From Holophagae bacterium (GTDB lineage Bacteria; Acidobacteriota; Thermoanaerobaculia; Thermoanaerobaculales; Sulfomarinibacteraceae): a DNA stretch of 40,012 nt. The stretch covers positions 1 to 40,012 of the forward strand of contig JAUXDC010000005.1 in assembly GCA_030618605.1 (NCBI GenBank), read 5' to 3'. The number at the start of each line of letters is the position of its first letter. Position 1 is the first letter of the stretch. Position numbers and translations under genes: made by a program. This document shows positions 24,830 through 33,326 of the stretch, piece after piece. Under the pieces are notes generated by a model, which did not search any database, was not told the origin of the DNA, and saw nothing but the letters and a program-made list of their open reading frames with translations.

Positions 24830-24862
24830 GCCACTTGTGGACTCGATGTGGCAATGACCCGT

Positions 24863-24868
24863 TACACT
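24863..24868 (+). promoter_or_regulatory. -10-like TACACT before the papain-family protease
   Basis: TACACT ends 10 nt before the ATG at 24879 and 31 nt before the ATG at 24900. No strong ribosome site precedes either start. Confidence 0.3.
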
Positions 24869-24899
24869 GACCGGACCCATGTCGGGCCTGGGATCAGAT

Positions 24900-27122
24900 A
24901 TGCCGAGACGTTTTCCTTCACTGACCTTCTTGCTTTTGTTGCTGCCGATCGGCCAGGCGGCCGCTGACCTGCCGTCCCAATACGATCTCCGCGACGTCGA
25001 CGGCCAAAACCTGGTGACTTCGGTCAAGAGCCAACAAGGCGGTACCTGCTGGACCTTCGGCGCGATGGCGGCGATGGAGGGCAATTTGCTGATGACCGGT
25101 GCCTGGGAAACTGCCGGAGAGAGCGGCGAACCGAACCTGGCCGAGTACCACCTGGATTGGTGGAACGGTTTCAACCAGCACAATAACGACGACATCGACC
25201 CGCCGTCGGGGAGCGGACTGGAAGTTCACCAGGGCGGTGACTACAGGGTGACCTCGGCCTATTTGGGGAGGGGCGAGGGCGCGGCGAGAAACATCGACGG
25301 CCAGTCCTACAACACACCGCCGGAGCGCTACCGCGACGACTACCACTTTTTTGTGCCACGCCACATTGAGTGGTATGTCGCCGGAGACAACCTCGAGACG
25401 ATTGATCAGATCAAACAGGCCGTGATCGATTACGGGGTCATAGGTACCTGTATGTGCTACGACGGTGCCTTCATCAACGGCTCCTTCATCCACTATCAAC
25501 CCACCTCGTCCACTCTCGATCCCAACCATGCGATCGCTATCGTTGGCTGGGACGACGATAAAGCGGTTTCAGGCGCCCCGGGACCAGGCGCGTGGCTCTG
25601 CAAGAACAGCTGGGGAGAGGGCTGGGGCCTCGGCGGATATTTCTGGATTTCCTACTGGGACAAACACGCAGGGAAACACCCCGAGATGGGCGCCATCGCC
25701 TTCCGTGACGTCGGCCCCCCGGATTGGGACACGACCTACTCTCACGACTACCACGGATGGCGGGATACCTATACGGATGCCGGACGGGCCTTCAGCGCCT
25801 TCACCGCAAACACCGATGAGGTTCTCGGGGCAGTCGGTATCATCACCACCGAAGACGACACCAGCTTCACCGTCAGGGTGTGGGACCGTTACGAGGGGGA
25901 TGAACTGCTCGACATCCTGGGTTCGACCACCGGAACTTTTGCCCACACCGGCCTGCACACAGTCGATTTGCCCGTCCCAATTTCTCTGGTGCAGGGTGAT
26001 GACTTCTTTGTCGAGCTTGAGGTCTTCAGCGGGGGCCTGGCCTTCGACCGGACCTCGGACGTACCGGTCCTTCTGGGGGCCTCGACCAGAGCCATCGTCG
26101 AGAGCAGCGCCGCACCCGGCGAATCTTTCGTTCAACCTGGATCTCAGTGGATTGATTTCACAACCGTCGAAGAGACCGGCAACATCTGCATCAGGGCCCT
26201 GACCTCGATACCGGGCCTGAGAGTCCAACAGTCCGAAAACCTGGTGGCTTCCGGGCCGGTCGGCGGACCATTCGAACCCTCGACCATCCAGTACACCCTG
26301 GAAAACCGTGACCCAACCACCATCACCTACGATGTCACGCTGTATCAGCCCACCGCCTGGATCACTCTGAGCGGGCCGGTCTCAGGATCGCTCGATCCGG
26401 GATCAACGGCTGTCATTACGGTCGAAGTCAACGGCGCCGCCAATGCGCTGGAGGCCGGAGCCCATGTCTCAAACCTTCTGTTCACCAACACGACCAGTCA
26501 CTTCGGCGACACCAGCCGAATGATCGTCGTCGCGGTTGGTGACCCCGAGATCCGGCACTCCGAAACACTTGACACCGATCCCGGCTGGGCGACCGAGGGG
26601 CAGTGGGCCTGGGGACAGCCCGCGGGTCTCGGCGGCGCTCACGGTGGGCCCGATCCAACCGGAGGTTTCTCGGGACCTGCAGTCTACGGCTACAACCTCG
26701 GAGGTGACTACCCCGACAATTTGTCCGAGACCCATTTGACCAGTACGGCGTTTGATTGTCGGGGACTGTACGGCATTCACCTGGACTTCCAGAGGTGGCT
26801 CGGGGTGGAACAGCCTGATTATGACCACGCCTCGGTTCGCGTCAGTACCGACGGAACGAATTGGACCACCGTGTGGGAGAACGATGCCGAGGTCACGGAC
26901 ACGACCTGGACCCCTATCGATCTGAACATTTCCAGTGTGGCCGACAACGCAGAGACGCTCTATCTTCGCTGGACCATGGGCACGACTGACGCCGCATATA
27001 CCTACTGCGGCTGGAACATTGACGACATCGAAATCCTCGGTGTCTCCGAAATTGATCGCGGCCTGTTCTCGGACGGCTTCGAAAACGGCGACACGTCCGG
27101 GTGGTCGTTTACGACACCGTAG
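24900..27122 (+). CDS. secreted papain-family (C1) cysteine protease with beta-sandwich domains
   Basis: The ORF begins at ATG 24879; I prefer ATG 24900 because it gives a compact signal peptide, MPRRFPSLTFLLLLLPIGQAAA. The C1 catalytic domain follows with all expected residues: Gln and Cys in 'QQGGTCWTF' (Cys about 52), His in 'DPNHAIAIVGWDDD' (about 209) and Asn in 'KNSWGEGWG' (about 236). No propeptide is evident between signal and catalytic domain. Next comes a domain of the kind that follows C1 domains in bacterial lectin-like proteases (about 275-430), an Ig-like stretch, and a jelly-roll module ('WATEGQWAWGQPAG', 'WNIDDIEI'). It ends 'LFSDGFENGDTSGWS', a recurrent C-terminal tail. Probably exported and possibly surface-retained. 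It overlaps the convergent Nudix gene by 14 bp. Confidence 0.88.
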   Translation: MPRRFPSLTFLLLLLPIGQAAADLPSQYDLRDVDGQNLVTSVKSQQGGTCWTFGAMAAMEGNLLMTGAWETAGESGEPNLAEYHLDWWNGFNQHNNDDIDPPSGSGLEVHQGGDYRVTSAYLGRGEGAARNIDGQSYNTPPERYRDDYHFFVPRHIEWYVAGDNLETIDQIKQAVIDYGVIGTCMCYDGAFINGSFIHYQPTSSTLDPNHAIAIVGWDDDKAVSGAPGPGAWLCKNSWGEGWGLGGYFWISYWDKHAGKHPEMGAIAFRDVGPPDWDTTYSHDYHGWRDTYTDAGRAFSAFTANTDEVLGAVGIITTEDDTSFTVRVWDRYEGDELLDILGSTTGTFAHTGLHTVDLPVPISLVQGDDFFVELEVFSGGLAFDRTSDVPVLLGASTRAIVESSAAPGESFVQPGSQWIDFTTVEETGNICIRALTSIPGLRVQQSENLVASGPVGGPFEPSTIQYTLENRDPTTITYDVTLYQPTAWITLSGPVSGSLDPGSTAVITVEVNGAANALEAGAHVSNLLFTNTTSHFGDTSRMIVVAVGDPEIRHSETLDTDPGWATEGQWAWGQPAGLGGAHGGPDPTGGFSGPAVYGYNLGGDYPDNLSETHLTSTAFDCRGLYGIHLDFQRWLGVEQPDYDHASVRVSTDGTNWTTVWENDAEVTDTTWTPIDLNISSVADNAETLYLRWTMGTTDAAYTYCGWNIDDIEILGVSEIDRGLFSDGFENGDTSGWSFTTP

Positions 27123-27576
27123 GCGCGGCCGCTGGTGGCCCACCATGGATTCTAACGAGCAACCTGACCACCTCGTCATCTGCCGGGGGCATCGGATATG
27201 CCTTTAATTTATCGGATCGAACCCAGGCGAGTTCCTGTCCCTCACGGGGTGTCGGCAAACCGGCGGCAATCGCTGCCGAGTAGAACAGCAGGAGGATCTC
27301 CAAATCGGGCTCGGTATGGACTGCGAAGGTCAAAGGACCGCCGATCTCAACCACAATCCCAAGTTCCTCGTCCAATTCCCGAACCAACGCCTCGGCATAG
27401 GACTCGCCCTTTTCGACCTTGCCTCCGGGGAACTCCCAGAGTCCGGCCATGTGGGTGCCCTCCGGCCTTCGGGCCAACAAAACCCTGCGTTCACCATCAA
27501 AGATGACAGCGGCAACGACTGTAAATCGAGTCTTGGCCCGAATGGATCTCTCCTCCTCGGCGCACAACTCCCGCAC
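27109..27576 (-). CDS. Nudix hydrolase (MutT-like)
   Basis: I start at GTG 27576 (155 residues), which has GAGG 6 nt upstream. The ORF track's longer version translates the G-rich tract upstream of trpB ('[13 protein letters not shown]') and is unlikely. An ATT codon at 27543 with AGGAGG 8 nt before it is a third option and would give [15 protein letters not shown], a typical Nudix N-terminus. The Nudix box is intact: '[24 protein letters not shown]' fits G-x5-E-x7-R-E-x2-E-E-x-G. '[19 protein letters not shown]' and '[19 protein letters not shown]' match MutT/8-oxo-dGTPase enzymes that sanitise nucleotide pools. Cytoplasmic. Divergent from trpB. Confidence 0.85.
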   Translation of the reverse strand: MRELCAEEERSIRAKTRFTVVAAVIFDGERRVLLARRPEGTHMAGLWEFPGGKVEKGESYAEALVRELDEELGIVVEIGGPLTFAVHTEPDLEILLLFYSAAIAAGLPTPREGQELAWVRSDKLKAYPMPPADDEVVRLLVRIHGGPPAAAPTVS

Positions 27577-27607
27577 CGATGTCCTCAATCCTAACCCAGC
27601 GTTGTAT

Positions 27608-27650
27608 CCTTCCCCCTCTCCCTCGCTCCCCCTCTCCCCCTCTTCTCGAT
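27608..27650. repeat. C-rich tract (G-quadruplex motif on minus strand) upstream of trpB
   Basis: The minus strand reads GGGGG-AGA-GGGGG-AGCGA-GGG-AGA-GGGGG, four G-runs with loops of 3, 5 and 3 nt. It shares the exact 18-mer CTCCCCCTCTCCCCCTCT with the tract upstream of mutL (37051). Confidence 0.8.
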
Positions 27651-27694
27651 CTCCAGCTACAATAAAGAACCACCCAACCGTGGCTGGAGGCATT

Positions 27695-28888
27695 ATGAAG
27701 AAACAACCTGACGAACGCGGCTACTTTGGCGACTTCGGCGGCCGGTTCGTGCCGGAGACGCTGATGGTCCCGCTGGAACAGTTGGAGACCACCTGGCTCA
27801 AGGCCGGGAAAGATAGAAATTTTCGAAACCGCCTGAAAGAGCTGCTGGAACGTTTCGTCGGCCGCCCAACACCCCTGTATCCCGCGCGGCGGTTGGCGGC
27901 AACGCTGGGTGGCGCTCAGATCTGGTTCAAAAGGGAAGACCTCTGTCACACCGGATCCCACAAGATCAACAACGCCGTCGGGCAGGCCCTGCTGGCACGG
28001 GAGATGGAGAAACACCGGGTGATCGCCGAGACCGGGGCCGGTCAACACGGCGTTGCGGTGGCGACGGCCGCGGCGCTCCTCGGTCTGGATTGCAGGATCT
28101 ATATGGGATCGGAAGACATGCGGCGGCAAGAGTCCAATGTCCGCCGGATGCAGTGGCTCGGGGCCGAGGTCGTCGCGGTTGAGAGCGGCAGCCGAACCCT
28201 GAAGGATGCGATCAACGAGGCCCTTCGAGACTGGGTGACCAACGTCCGTACAACCCACTACATCCTCGGGTCGGTCTTGGGGCCGCATCCCTATCCGGCG
28301 ATGATCCGCAATTTTCAATCCGTAATCGGAACCGAGGCCTTCTCGCAGATCCGGGAGGCGACCCGATCCCTCCCCGATCTGGTGGTCGCCTGTGTCGGCG
28401 GTGGTTCCAATGCGGCCGGTATCTTCTCGGCCTTCGTACCGTTTGACCAGGTGCGTCTGGTCGGAGTCGAGGCCGGCGGCAGAGGTCCGGCCCCGGGAGA
28501 GCACGCGGCACGATTCACCGAGGACGGCAAACCAGGCATCCTCCACGGCACCTTGACACGCGTCCTACAGAATTCCGACGGCCAGATTCTGGGAACGCAC
28601 TCGGTATCCGCAGGGCTGGACTATCCGGCGGTGGGACCGGAGCACGCCGACTGGGAGGCCAAGGGGCGAGTCAGCTACGTACGAATCTCGGACGATGAGG
28701 CCATAGCCGCCTTCAAGCTCCTTGCCCGGACCGAGGGCATCGTTCCGGCCCTCGAGAGTGCCCATGCCATCGCCTACGCCCTTCAAGTGGCGCCGGCAAT
28801 GCCTCTCAATGCACGAATTCTGGTCAACCTCTCGGGCCGGGGAGATAAGGACATGGACGAAGTGGCTCGACTGGACGGTGCGTCATGA
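27695..28888 (+). CDS. trpB: tryptophan synthase beta chain
   Basis: The ORF track begins at 27419, but the real start is ATG 27695 (GGAGG 4 nt before it), giving 397 residues, the usual TrpB length, and the standard opening '[16 protein letters not shown]'. The PLP Lys is in '[17 protein letters not shown]' (about Lys90). '[11 protein letters not shown]', the 'GPHPYP' segment and the phosphate loop '[10 protein letters not shown]' are all present. It condenses indole with serine to make tryptophan, taking indole through a tunnel from TrpA. Its stop overlaps the trpA start (ATGA), so the subunits are translationally coupled. Other trp genes are not in this window. TACAAT at 27658-27663 is a possible -10. 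Confidence 0.98.
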   Translation: MKKQPDERGYFGDFGGRFVPETLMVPLEQLETTWLKAGKDRNFRNRLKELLERFVGRPTPLYPARRLAATLGGAQIWFKREDLCHTGSHKINNAVGQALLAREMEKHRVIAETGAGQHGVAVATAAALLGLDCRIYMGSEDMRRQESNVRRMQWLGAEVVAVESGSRTLKDAINEALRDWVTNVRTTHYILGSVLGPHPYPAMIRNFQSVIGTEAFSQIREATRSLPDLVVACVGGGSNAAGIFSAFVPFDQVRLVGVEAGGRGPAPGEHAARFTEDGKPGILHGTLTRVLQNSDGQILGTHSVSAGLDYPAVGPEHADWEAKGRVSYVRISDDEAIAAFKLLARTEGIVPALESAHAIAYALQVAPAMPLNARILVNLSGRGDKDMDEVARLDGAS

Positions 28889-29682
28889 ACCGGATCCAAC
28901 AGATTTTCAAGAAGGCCCGAGGAGAAAATCGGGCAGCCTTCATTCCCTACATCACCGCCGGCGACCCGTCGTTGCAACGGACCTCCGAGATCATTGAGGC
29001 CCTGGAACGCGCCGGCGCCGATATCATCGAACTGGGAGTCCCCTTCTCAGATCCGATAGCCGACGGTCCGACCAACCAAAAAGCGGCCGAGAGGGCGTTG
29101 GCTTCCGGGACATCCTTGAAGGGCGTCCTGGACCTGGTCACGGATCTCCGAACACGTTCGGACATTCCCATCGTGCTCTTCACCTACGCCAATCCCGTCC
29201 TGCAGTTCGGACTCGAGGCCTTTGGATCCGCGGCGGCCGCATCAGGCATCGACGGCATCCTCTTTACCGATGTCCCGACCGAGGAGTTACCCCGGTTTTC
29301 ACCCGCACTGGCTGCAGCCGAAATCGACCCGATCCTCCTGGTCACCCCGACCTCGGACAAGGCACGGATCAAGGCGGCCTCCAAGGCCGGAAGCGGTTTT
29401 ATTTACCTGGTGTCTCGAACGGGCGTCACCGGTGCGCAGCGCCGGCTCGACCCGGAGCTGAAACCCTTGATCGCCCAGGTGCGAAAAGCATCAAAACTCC
29501 CCGTAGCCGTGGGCTTCGGCATCAGTGATTCCGACCAGGTCCGGCAGGTGGCTCTCTGGGCCGACGGGGTCGTCGTCGGTTCGGCCATCGTCAACCAGGT
29601 GGCCTCGCTTGGCGACAGTGACGAACTGGCGCCGGCGATCGAAAACTTTGTCCGGCCTCTGGCCAAGGCATGTAACCGCTGA
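28885..29682 (+). CDS. trpA: tryptophan synthase alpha chain
   Basis: 265 residues, standard for TrpA. The TIM-barrel motifs are clear: catalytic Glu in '[16 protein letters not shown]' with the following Asp, '[14 protein letters not shown]', '[13 protein letters not shown]' and the phosphate-binding '[11 protein letters not shown]' plus '[10 protein letters not shown]'. It cleaves indole-3-glycerol phosphate and passes indole to TrpB. It is coupled at both ends: ATG overlaps the trpB stop, and its own TGA shares a base with the rsmA ATG (TGATG). No sign of damage. Confidence 0.98.
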   Translation: MNRIQQIFKKARGENRAAFIPYITAGDPSLQRTSEIIEALERAGADIIELGVPFSDPIADGPTNQKAAERALASGTSLKGVLDLVTDLRTRSDIPIVLFTYANPVLQFGLEAFGSAAAASGIDGILFTDVPTEELPRFSPALAAAEIDPILLVTPTSDKARIKAASKAGSGFIYLVSRTGVTGAQRRLDPELKPLIAQVRKASKLPVAVGFGISDSDQVRQVALWADGVVVGSAIVNQVASLGDSDELAPAIENFVRPLAKACNR

Positions 29683-30470
29683 TGGGACGTCCGAAAAGAC
29701 GGCAACTGGGGCAGAACTTCCTGATTGACCCGCAGGTCATCCAGCGGATTGCCGCCCTGACAAAACTGAACCCGCCGAGGGTCCTTGAGATCGGACCGGG
29801 GAGGGGAGCATTGACCGGGGCCCTGCTCGAACGATTCGACCGCGTCCTGGCCCTGGAGGTTGATACCGGTCTGATCCCGTCCCTGGAGGCGAATTTCGAA
29901 GGTACGGCGCTTGAGATCAGGTCGAGCGACGCCCTCAAAGAACCCCTGGACCCTCTCCTTGCAGCCGAAAAACCCTGGCAGGTCGCCGCCAACCTCCCCT
30001 ACTCTGTGGGAACCGCCATCCTCAGGCGACTCTTGCCCCGCCACGACCTCGTAACCCGCATCGTCGTCATGCTCCAGGCCGAGGTCGTCGAGCGACTGGT
30101 GGCCGAACCTTCAGGGTCAGGCCACGGTCTACTGGCCCTCGAACGGGCGGCGTTTGCCGACGCGTCAGTGGCCTTCGACGTCCCGCCCGGCGCCTTCCGG
30201 CCACAACCGAAGGTTCACTCCATCGTCGCAGTCATCGACCTCAAACCCCCGGAGTTTTCCAGGAACGAACTCAAGGCCGCTTTCCATCTGGCCTCTCACG
30301 GCTTGAACCGGGCACGAAAGACGCTGCCCAACGCCCTGAAACCCCTTGTGGACCTCGAGCAGATTGAGCGCAGCGGCCTCGACCCCGGTGCCCGGCCCGG
30401 AACCCTCGAGCTCGCCGACTGGGTCCGACTGGGATCCGATGTGGCAGAGGCCGGCAACGCGACTGAATAA
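29682..30470 (+). CDS. rsmA: 16S rRNA dimethyladenosine transferase
   Basis: 262 residues, normal for RsmA/KsgA. It opens 'RQLGQNFLIDPQVIQRIA', has the SAM loop 'LEIGPGRGALTGALL', the acidic 'ALEVD', the catalytic 'NLPYSVGTAIL' (N-L-P-Y motif) and 'GAFRPQPKVHS' near the hinge to the C-terminal domain. By family it dimethylates two adjacent adenosines in helix 45 of 16S rRNA during small-subunit maturation. The C-terminal part is slightly short but intact. It is the third gene of a trpB-trpA-rsmA run and overlaps trpA by one base. Confidence 0.96.
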   Translation: MGRPKRRQLGQNFLIDPQVIQRIAALTKLNPPRVLEIGPGRGALTGALLERFDRVLALEVDTGLIPSLEANFEGTALEIRSSDALKEPLDPLLAAEKPWQVAANLPYSVGTAILRRLLPRHDLVTRIVVMLQAEVVERLVAEPSGSGHGLLALERAAFADASVAFDVPPGAFRPQPKVHSIVAVIDLKPPEFSRNELKAAFHLASHGLNRARKTLPNALKPLVDLEQIERSGLDPGARPGTLELADWVRLGSDVAEAGNATE

Positions 30471-30478
30471 AGGAAACC

Positions 30479-32338
30479 ATGAACCTCCTGAAAGAAACCC
30501 TCGGAGACTTGCTGAAGACCTGGCCTCGACTGCTGGCAACCGACGTGGTCTACAAGATCATCGCATTGGTCGTGCTCACGCCTGTGGTCAGTCTTTCTCT
30601 CAAGTATTTCATTGCAACCAGAGGAAGCTCCGTCTTGGCGGACCAGGATATTCTTTATTTCGTTCTGAGCCCTATTGGTCTCGCAGCCCTGGTGGCAGTC
30701 GGAACTGTGAGCCTGGCGATTCTCACCCTGGAACAGGCATGCCTGATGGCAATCGGATTCGGGGTGACCCGAGATCTTCACATCCGTACTACCGACGCCC
30801 TTTGGTACGGCGCCCAAAAAGCGTGGTCGGTGGTCAGGTTGGCGCTCCGAATCTTCGTCCACGTGTTGGTGATCGCAGCACCTTTCCTCATCGCGGGCGG
30901 CCTTACCTCCCTGGTGCTGCTCTCCGACCATGACATCAACTTCTACCTCGCTGACCGGCCTCCGGCCTTTTTCTTCGCGGCCGCCATCATCGGCGCCCTG
31001 CTGGCTTTGATGGCGGTGCTGATCATCCGCCGGCTCTTGACCTGGGCTTTCGCCCTCCCGCTGCTGCTCTTTGAAAACCTCTGTCCGGCAGAGGCCCTGA
31101 AAACCAGTGTTGAGCGGACTGCAGGCCACAGGCTGATTGTCGGATTTACCCTGGTCGCCTGGGGCGCGACGGCGGCGTTGCTGTCGGCGGCACCCCTGGC
31201 AATTGTTGGCACTCTGGGCCGCTGGACCGTGCCAAAATTTGCGGACTCCATGGCGGTGCTGGTGGTCGTCATGGGTTTTTTCCTCCTGTTGTGGGGACTA
31301 CTCAGCCTGGTGGTGACGGTGATCAACGGATCGATGTTCGCATTGCTGATCGTTCGCCTGTACGACAATCTCGGGAGTTCTTCTGACGCTCGGCTGGCGG
31401 GCAGGGCAACTCCAGAAAAGTGGACCGCGGACCCGCGACGGAGAATCTCGATCAAATGGGCTCTTGGTGGTCTCGTTCTGGCCGGTGTTCTGGCAGCCGG
31501 AGCAGGCGCTCTCTTCCTGGACACAGTACGGTTCGACGACGACGTTGTGGTCATCGGCCACCGCGGGGCTGCAGGAAGTGCGCCGGAGAACACCCTCGCA
31601 TCGGTCGAGCTGGCCCTCGAACAAGGAACGGATATCGTCGAAATTGACGTCCAGGAGACTCTGGACGGTGAGGTCGTGATCATGCACGACAGCGACCTGA
31701 TGAGGGTCGGCGGCAGCCGATTGAAGATCTGGGAGGCCACCAAAGAGGAAATCCTCGAGGTTGATATCGGCAGTTGGTACGACCCCGAATTCAGCGACCA
31801 GCGGGTTCCCACCCTCGAGCAGGTACTCGAACTGTGCAAGGGGCGGGCACTGGTCGACATCGAACTCAAAGACTACGGTCACAACGTGCGCCTCGAAGAG
31901 AGGGTCGCCGAGATTGTCGAGAAGGTGGGGGTGGAGGACGAGATTGTGCTGATGTCCCTTGTCTCGGACATCGTTTCAACGATGAAGAATCTGCGGCCCG
32001 AATGGACGGTGGGACTCTTGACCGCAAAAGCCGTCGGTGACCTGACCACCTCAGACGCCGATTTCCTCGCAGTTCACGTTGGGATCGCCAGCCCGGGCTT
32101 CGTGCGCCGCGCCCATGCCGCCGGCAAGGAAGTCTATGTATGGACCGTCAACGACAAGCTCAACATGCACCGGATGATGAGCCGGGGTGTCGACGGCATC
32201 ATCACTGATTATCCGGCGTTGGCAAGAACCGTCATCGAGGAGCGCACCGAACTGTCCTCGGCCGAGCGCCTGATGCTTAGCGCCGCATTCTGGATAGGAC
32301 TCAAGCCGAAAGAACCACCGCCGGAGAGGGATCTCTAG
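30479..32338 (+). CDS. membrane-anchored glycerophosphodiester phosphodiesterase
   Basis: 619 residues, ATG preceded by AAAGGAAA. The first 340 or so residues hold six to seven membrane segments, as in the membrane domain found N-terminal to some bacterial GDPD enzymes. A GDPD TIM barrel follows: 'VVIGHRGAAGSAPENTLAS' (about 359, catalytic His-Arg and Glu), 'IVEIDVQETLDGEVVIMHD' (metal ligands and second His), 'LVDIELKDYG', 'VYVWTVNDKLNMHRMM' and 'GVDGIITDYPALA'. It would hydrolyse glycerophosphodiesters, perhaps recycling lipid head groups. It begins 8 nt after rsmA, so it may be co-transcribed. It shares a CTAG stop with the convergent gene. Confidence 0.92.
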   Translation: MNLLKETLGDLLKTWPRLLATDVVYKIIALVVLTPVVSLSLKYFIATRGSSVLADQDILYFVLSPIGLAALVAVGTVSLAILTLEQACLMAIGFGVTRDLHIRTTDALWYGAQKAWSVVRLALRIFVHVLVIAAPFLIAGGLTSLVLLSDHDINFYLADRPPAFFFAAAIIGALLALMAVLIIRRLLTWAFALPLLLFENLCPAEALKTSVERTAGHRLIVGFTLVAWGATAALLSAAPLAIVGTLGRWTVPKFADSMAVLVVVMGFFLLLWGLLSLVVTVINGSMFALLIVRLYDNLGSSSDARLAGRATPEKWTADPRRRISIKWALGGLVLAGVLAAGAGALFLDTVRFDDDVVVIGHRGAAGSAPENTLASVELALEQGTDIVEIDVQETLDGEVVIMHDSDLMRVGGSRLKIWEATKEEILEVDIGSWYDPEFSDQRVPTLEQVLELCKGRALVDIELKDYGHNVRLEERVAEIVEKVGVEDEIVLMSLVSDIVSTMKNLRPEWTVGLLTAKAVGDLTTSDADFLAVHVGIASPGFVRRAHAAGKEVYVWTVNDKLNMHRMMSRGVDGIITDYPALARTVIEERTELSSAERLMLSAAFWIGLKPKEPPPERDL

Positions 32339-33120
32339 CCTCCAAAGAGATTACCAATTGACGGCATATCTTGGGGTTCTCCAGTGATCTTGCTGGTGGC
32401 GCCTGAGAGGCCGAAGCCTGTCAATACAGTCTCCGAGTGCTGCGGGTCGCCGTTGACCATATCGTCGGACACGATCTTGACGATGCCGAAGGGAACCTCA
32501 CTCGAGATCCACTGGGTTGACGTGCTCTCGACCTTGATCGTCTTGAAGACAATCTTGGCACTTGAACTACCTTGACCGCGGTATCGATCACACCCGAAGG
32601 TCCCTGCCGGGACCGTCACCGACTCGGCATCTTCTTTGGTCAGGGTGTAGCTGACCTTGAGGCCGATCGCCTTCGTCATGCCCCCCATCATCGAACCGGC
32701 GCCCTTGATACGCATCGGTTGGCTGTCACCGGCCTGCATGATGACCTCGGTCGCCATGTCGTTGAAGTTGCCCAGCGCGTTGGCAACGTCACCCTCAAAT
32801 ACTGACTTCTTCATCAACACCTTGATAAAGACGGGGTCACCCTGAGGTTTGCGGCCCTTCTTCTTAACCTTGAAGCTGTTCATCTCCATCTCGGTCCACA
32901 CGTACAGCTCACCGTCACGCTCTTCCTCTCCAAGATACGAAATCCGCATGACGGTCACGATCTGTTTGCCGTCTTCGTCGGTCATCGTCTGTTCGCGCTC
33001 CTGCCACGAACCAACTGGCGTCGACTTCTCGAAGTTGAAATCAATGGTGCCCGCAGCAGCAGTACCGCCCAGGCTGATGACGGCACAAAGGCCAAGTACG
33101 ATCAGGAATGTCTTGCGCAT
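32335..33120 (-). CDS. periplasmic beta-rich protein of unknown function
   Basis: 261 residues from ATG 33120, chosen over the ATG four codons upstream because GGGAGGA precedes it and the signal peptide MRKTFLIVLGLCAVISLGGTAAAG starts cleanly; cleavage is likely after 'AAA'. The mature part alternates short beta strands and has a basic 'KVKKKGRKP' loop, a Met/Gly-rich 'GSMMGGMTKA' and the segment 'VPAGTFGCDRYRGQG', a pattern I know from beta-barrel/half-barrel periplasmic proteins such as DUF3108-like families. There are no catalytic motifs. It might carry lipid or report on the envelope; the function is unknown. It is monocistronic and convergent with the phosphodiesterase. Confidence 0.75.
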   Translation of the reverse strand: MRKTFLIVLGLCAVISLGGTAAAGTIDFNFEKSTPVGSWQEREQTMTDEDGKQIVTVMRISYLGEEERDGELYVWTEMEMNSFKVKKKGRKPQGDPVFIKVLMKKSVFEGDVANALGNFNDMATEVIMQAGDSQPMRIKGAGSMMGGMTKAIGLKVSYTLTKEDAESVTVPAGTFGCDRYRGQGSSSAKIVFKTIKVESTSTQWISSEVPFGIVKIVSDDMVNGDPQHSETVLTGFGLSGATSKITGEPQDMPSIGNLFGG

Positions 33121-33265
33121 AGGTCCTCCCATTCGAAACTATAGTTGAGGAAAACCCCCGGCCGCACCAAATATTCCACCGACTCCCGCACTGTGACCGC
33201 CCCCCAAGGCCTCTCCGGGATCGACTCCATCAATCAACAACGATTGTCCCCATTGTCACGCGCGG

Positions 33266-33274
33266 TGCTACCAT
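33266..33274 (+). promoter_or_regulatory. possible extended -10 (TGCTACCAT) upstream of uppP
   Basis: TG-n-TACCAT lies 53 nt before the uppP GTG, with TTGTCC 19 nt upstream. A weak match, listed because uppP and ftsK need a promoter in the 206-bp gap (33121-33326), which otherwise shows no gene or repeat. Confidence 0.2.
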
Positions 33275-33326
33275 TTCAAGGAATGCGGCACTCCGTGAAA
33301 TCATTCCGTCTCCGGAGAACCACCCA

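Noticed and set aside
27419-27694. N-terminal 92-residue extension of trpB in the ORF track
   Set aside because: It covers the Nudix gene, the C-rich tract and the trpB ribosome site; TrpB proteins start at the ATG at 27695.
27497-28546. 349-aa minus-strand ORF opposite trpB
   Set aside because: Shadow of trpB; its C-terminal part only translates the G-rich tract.
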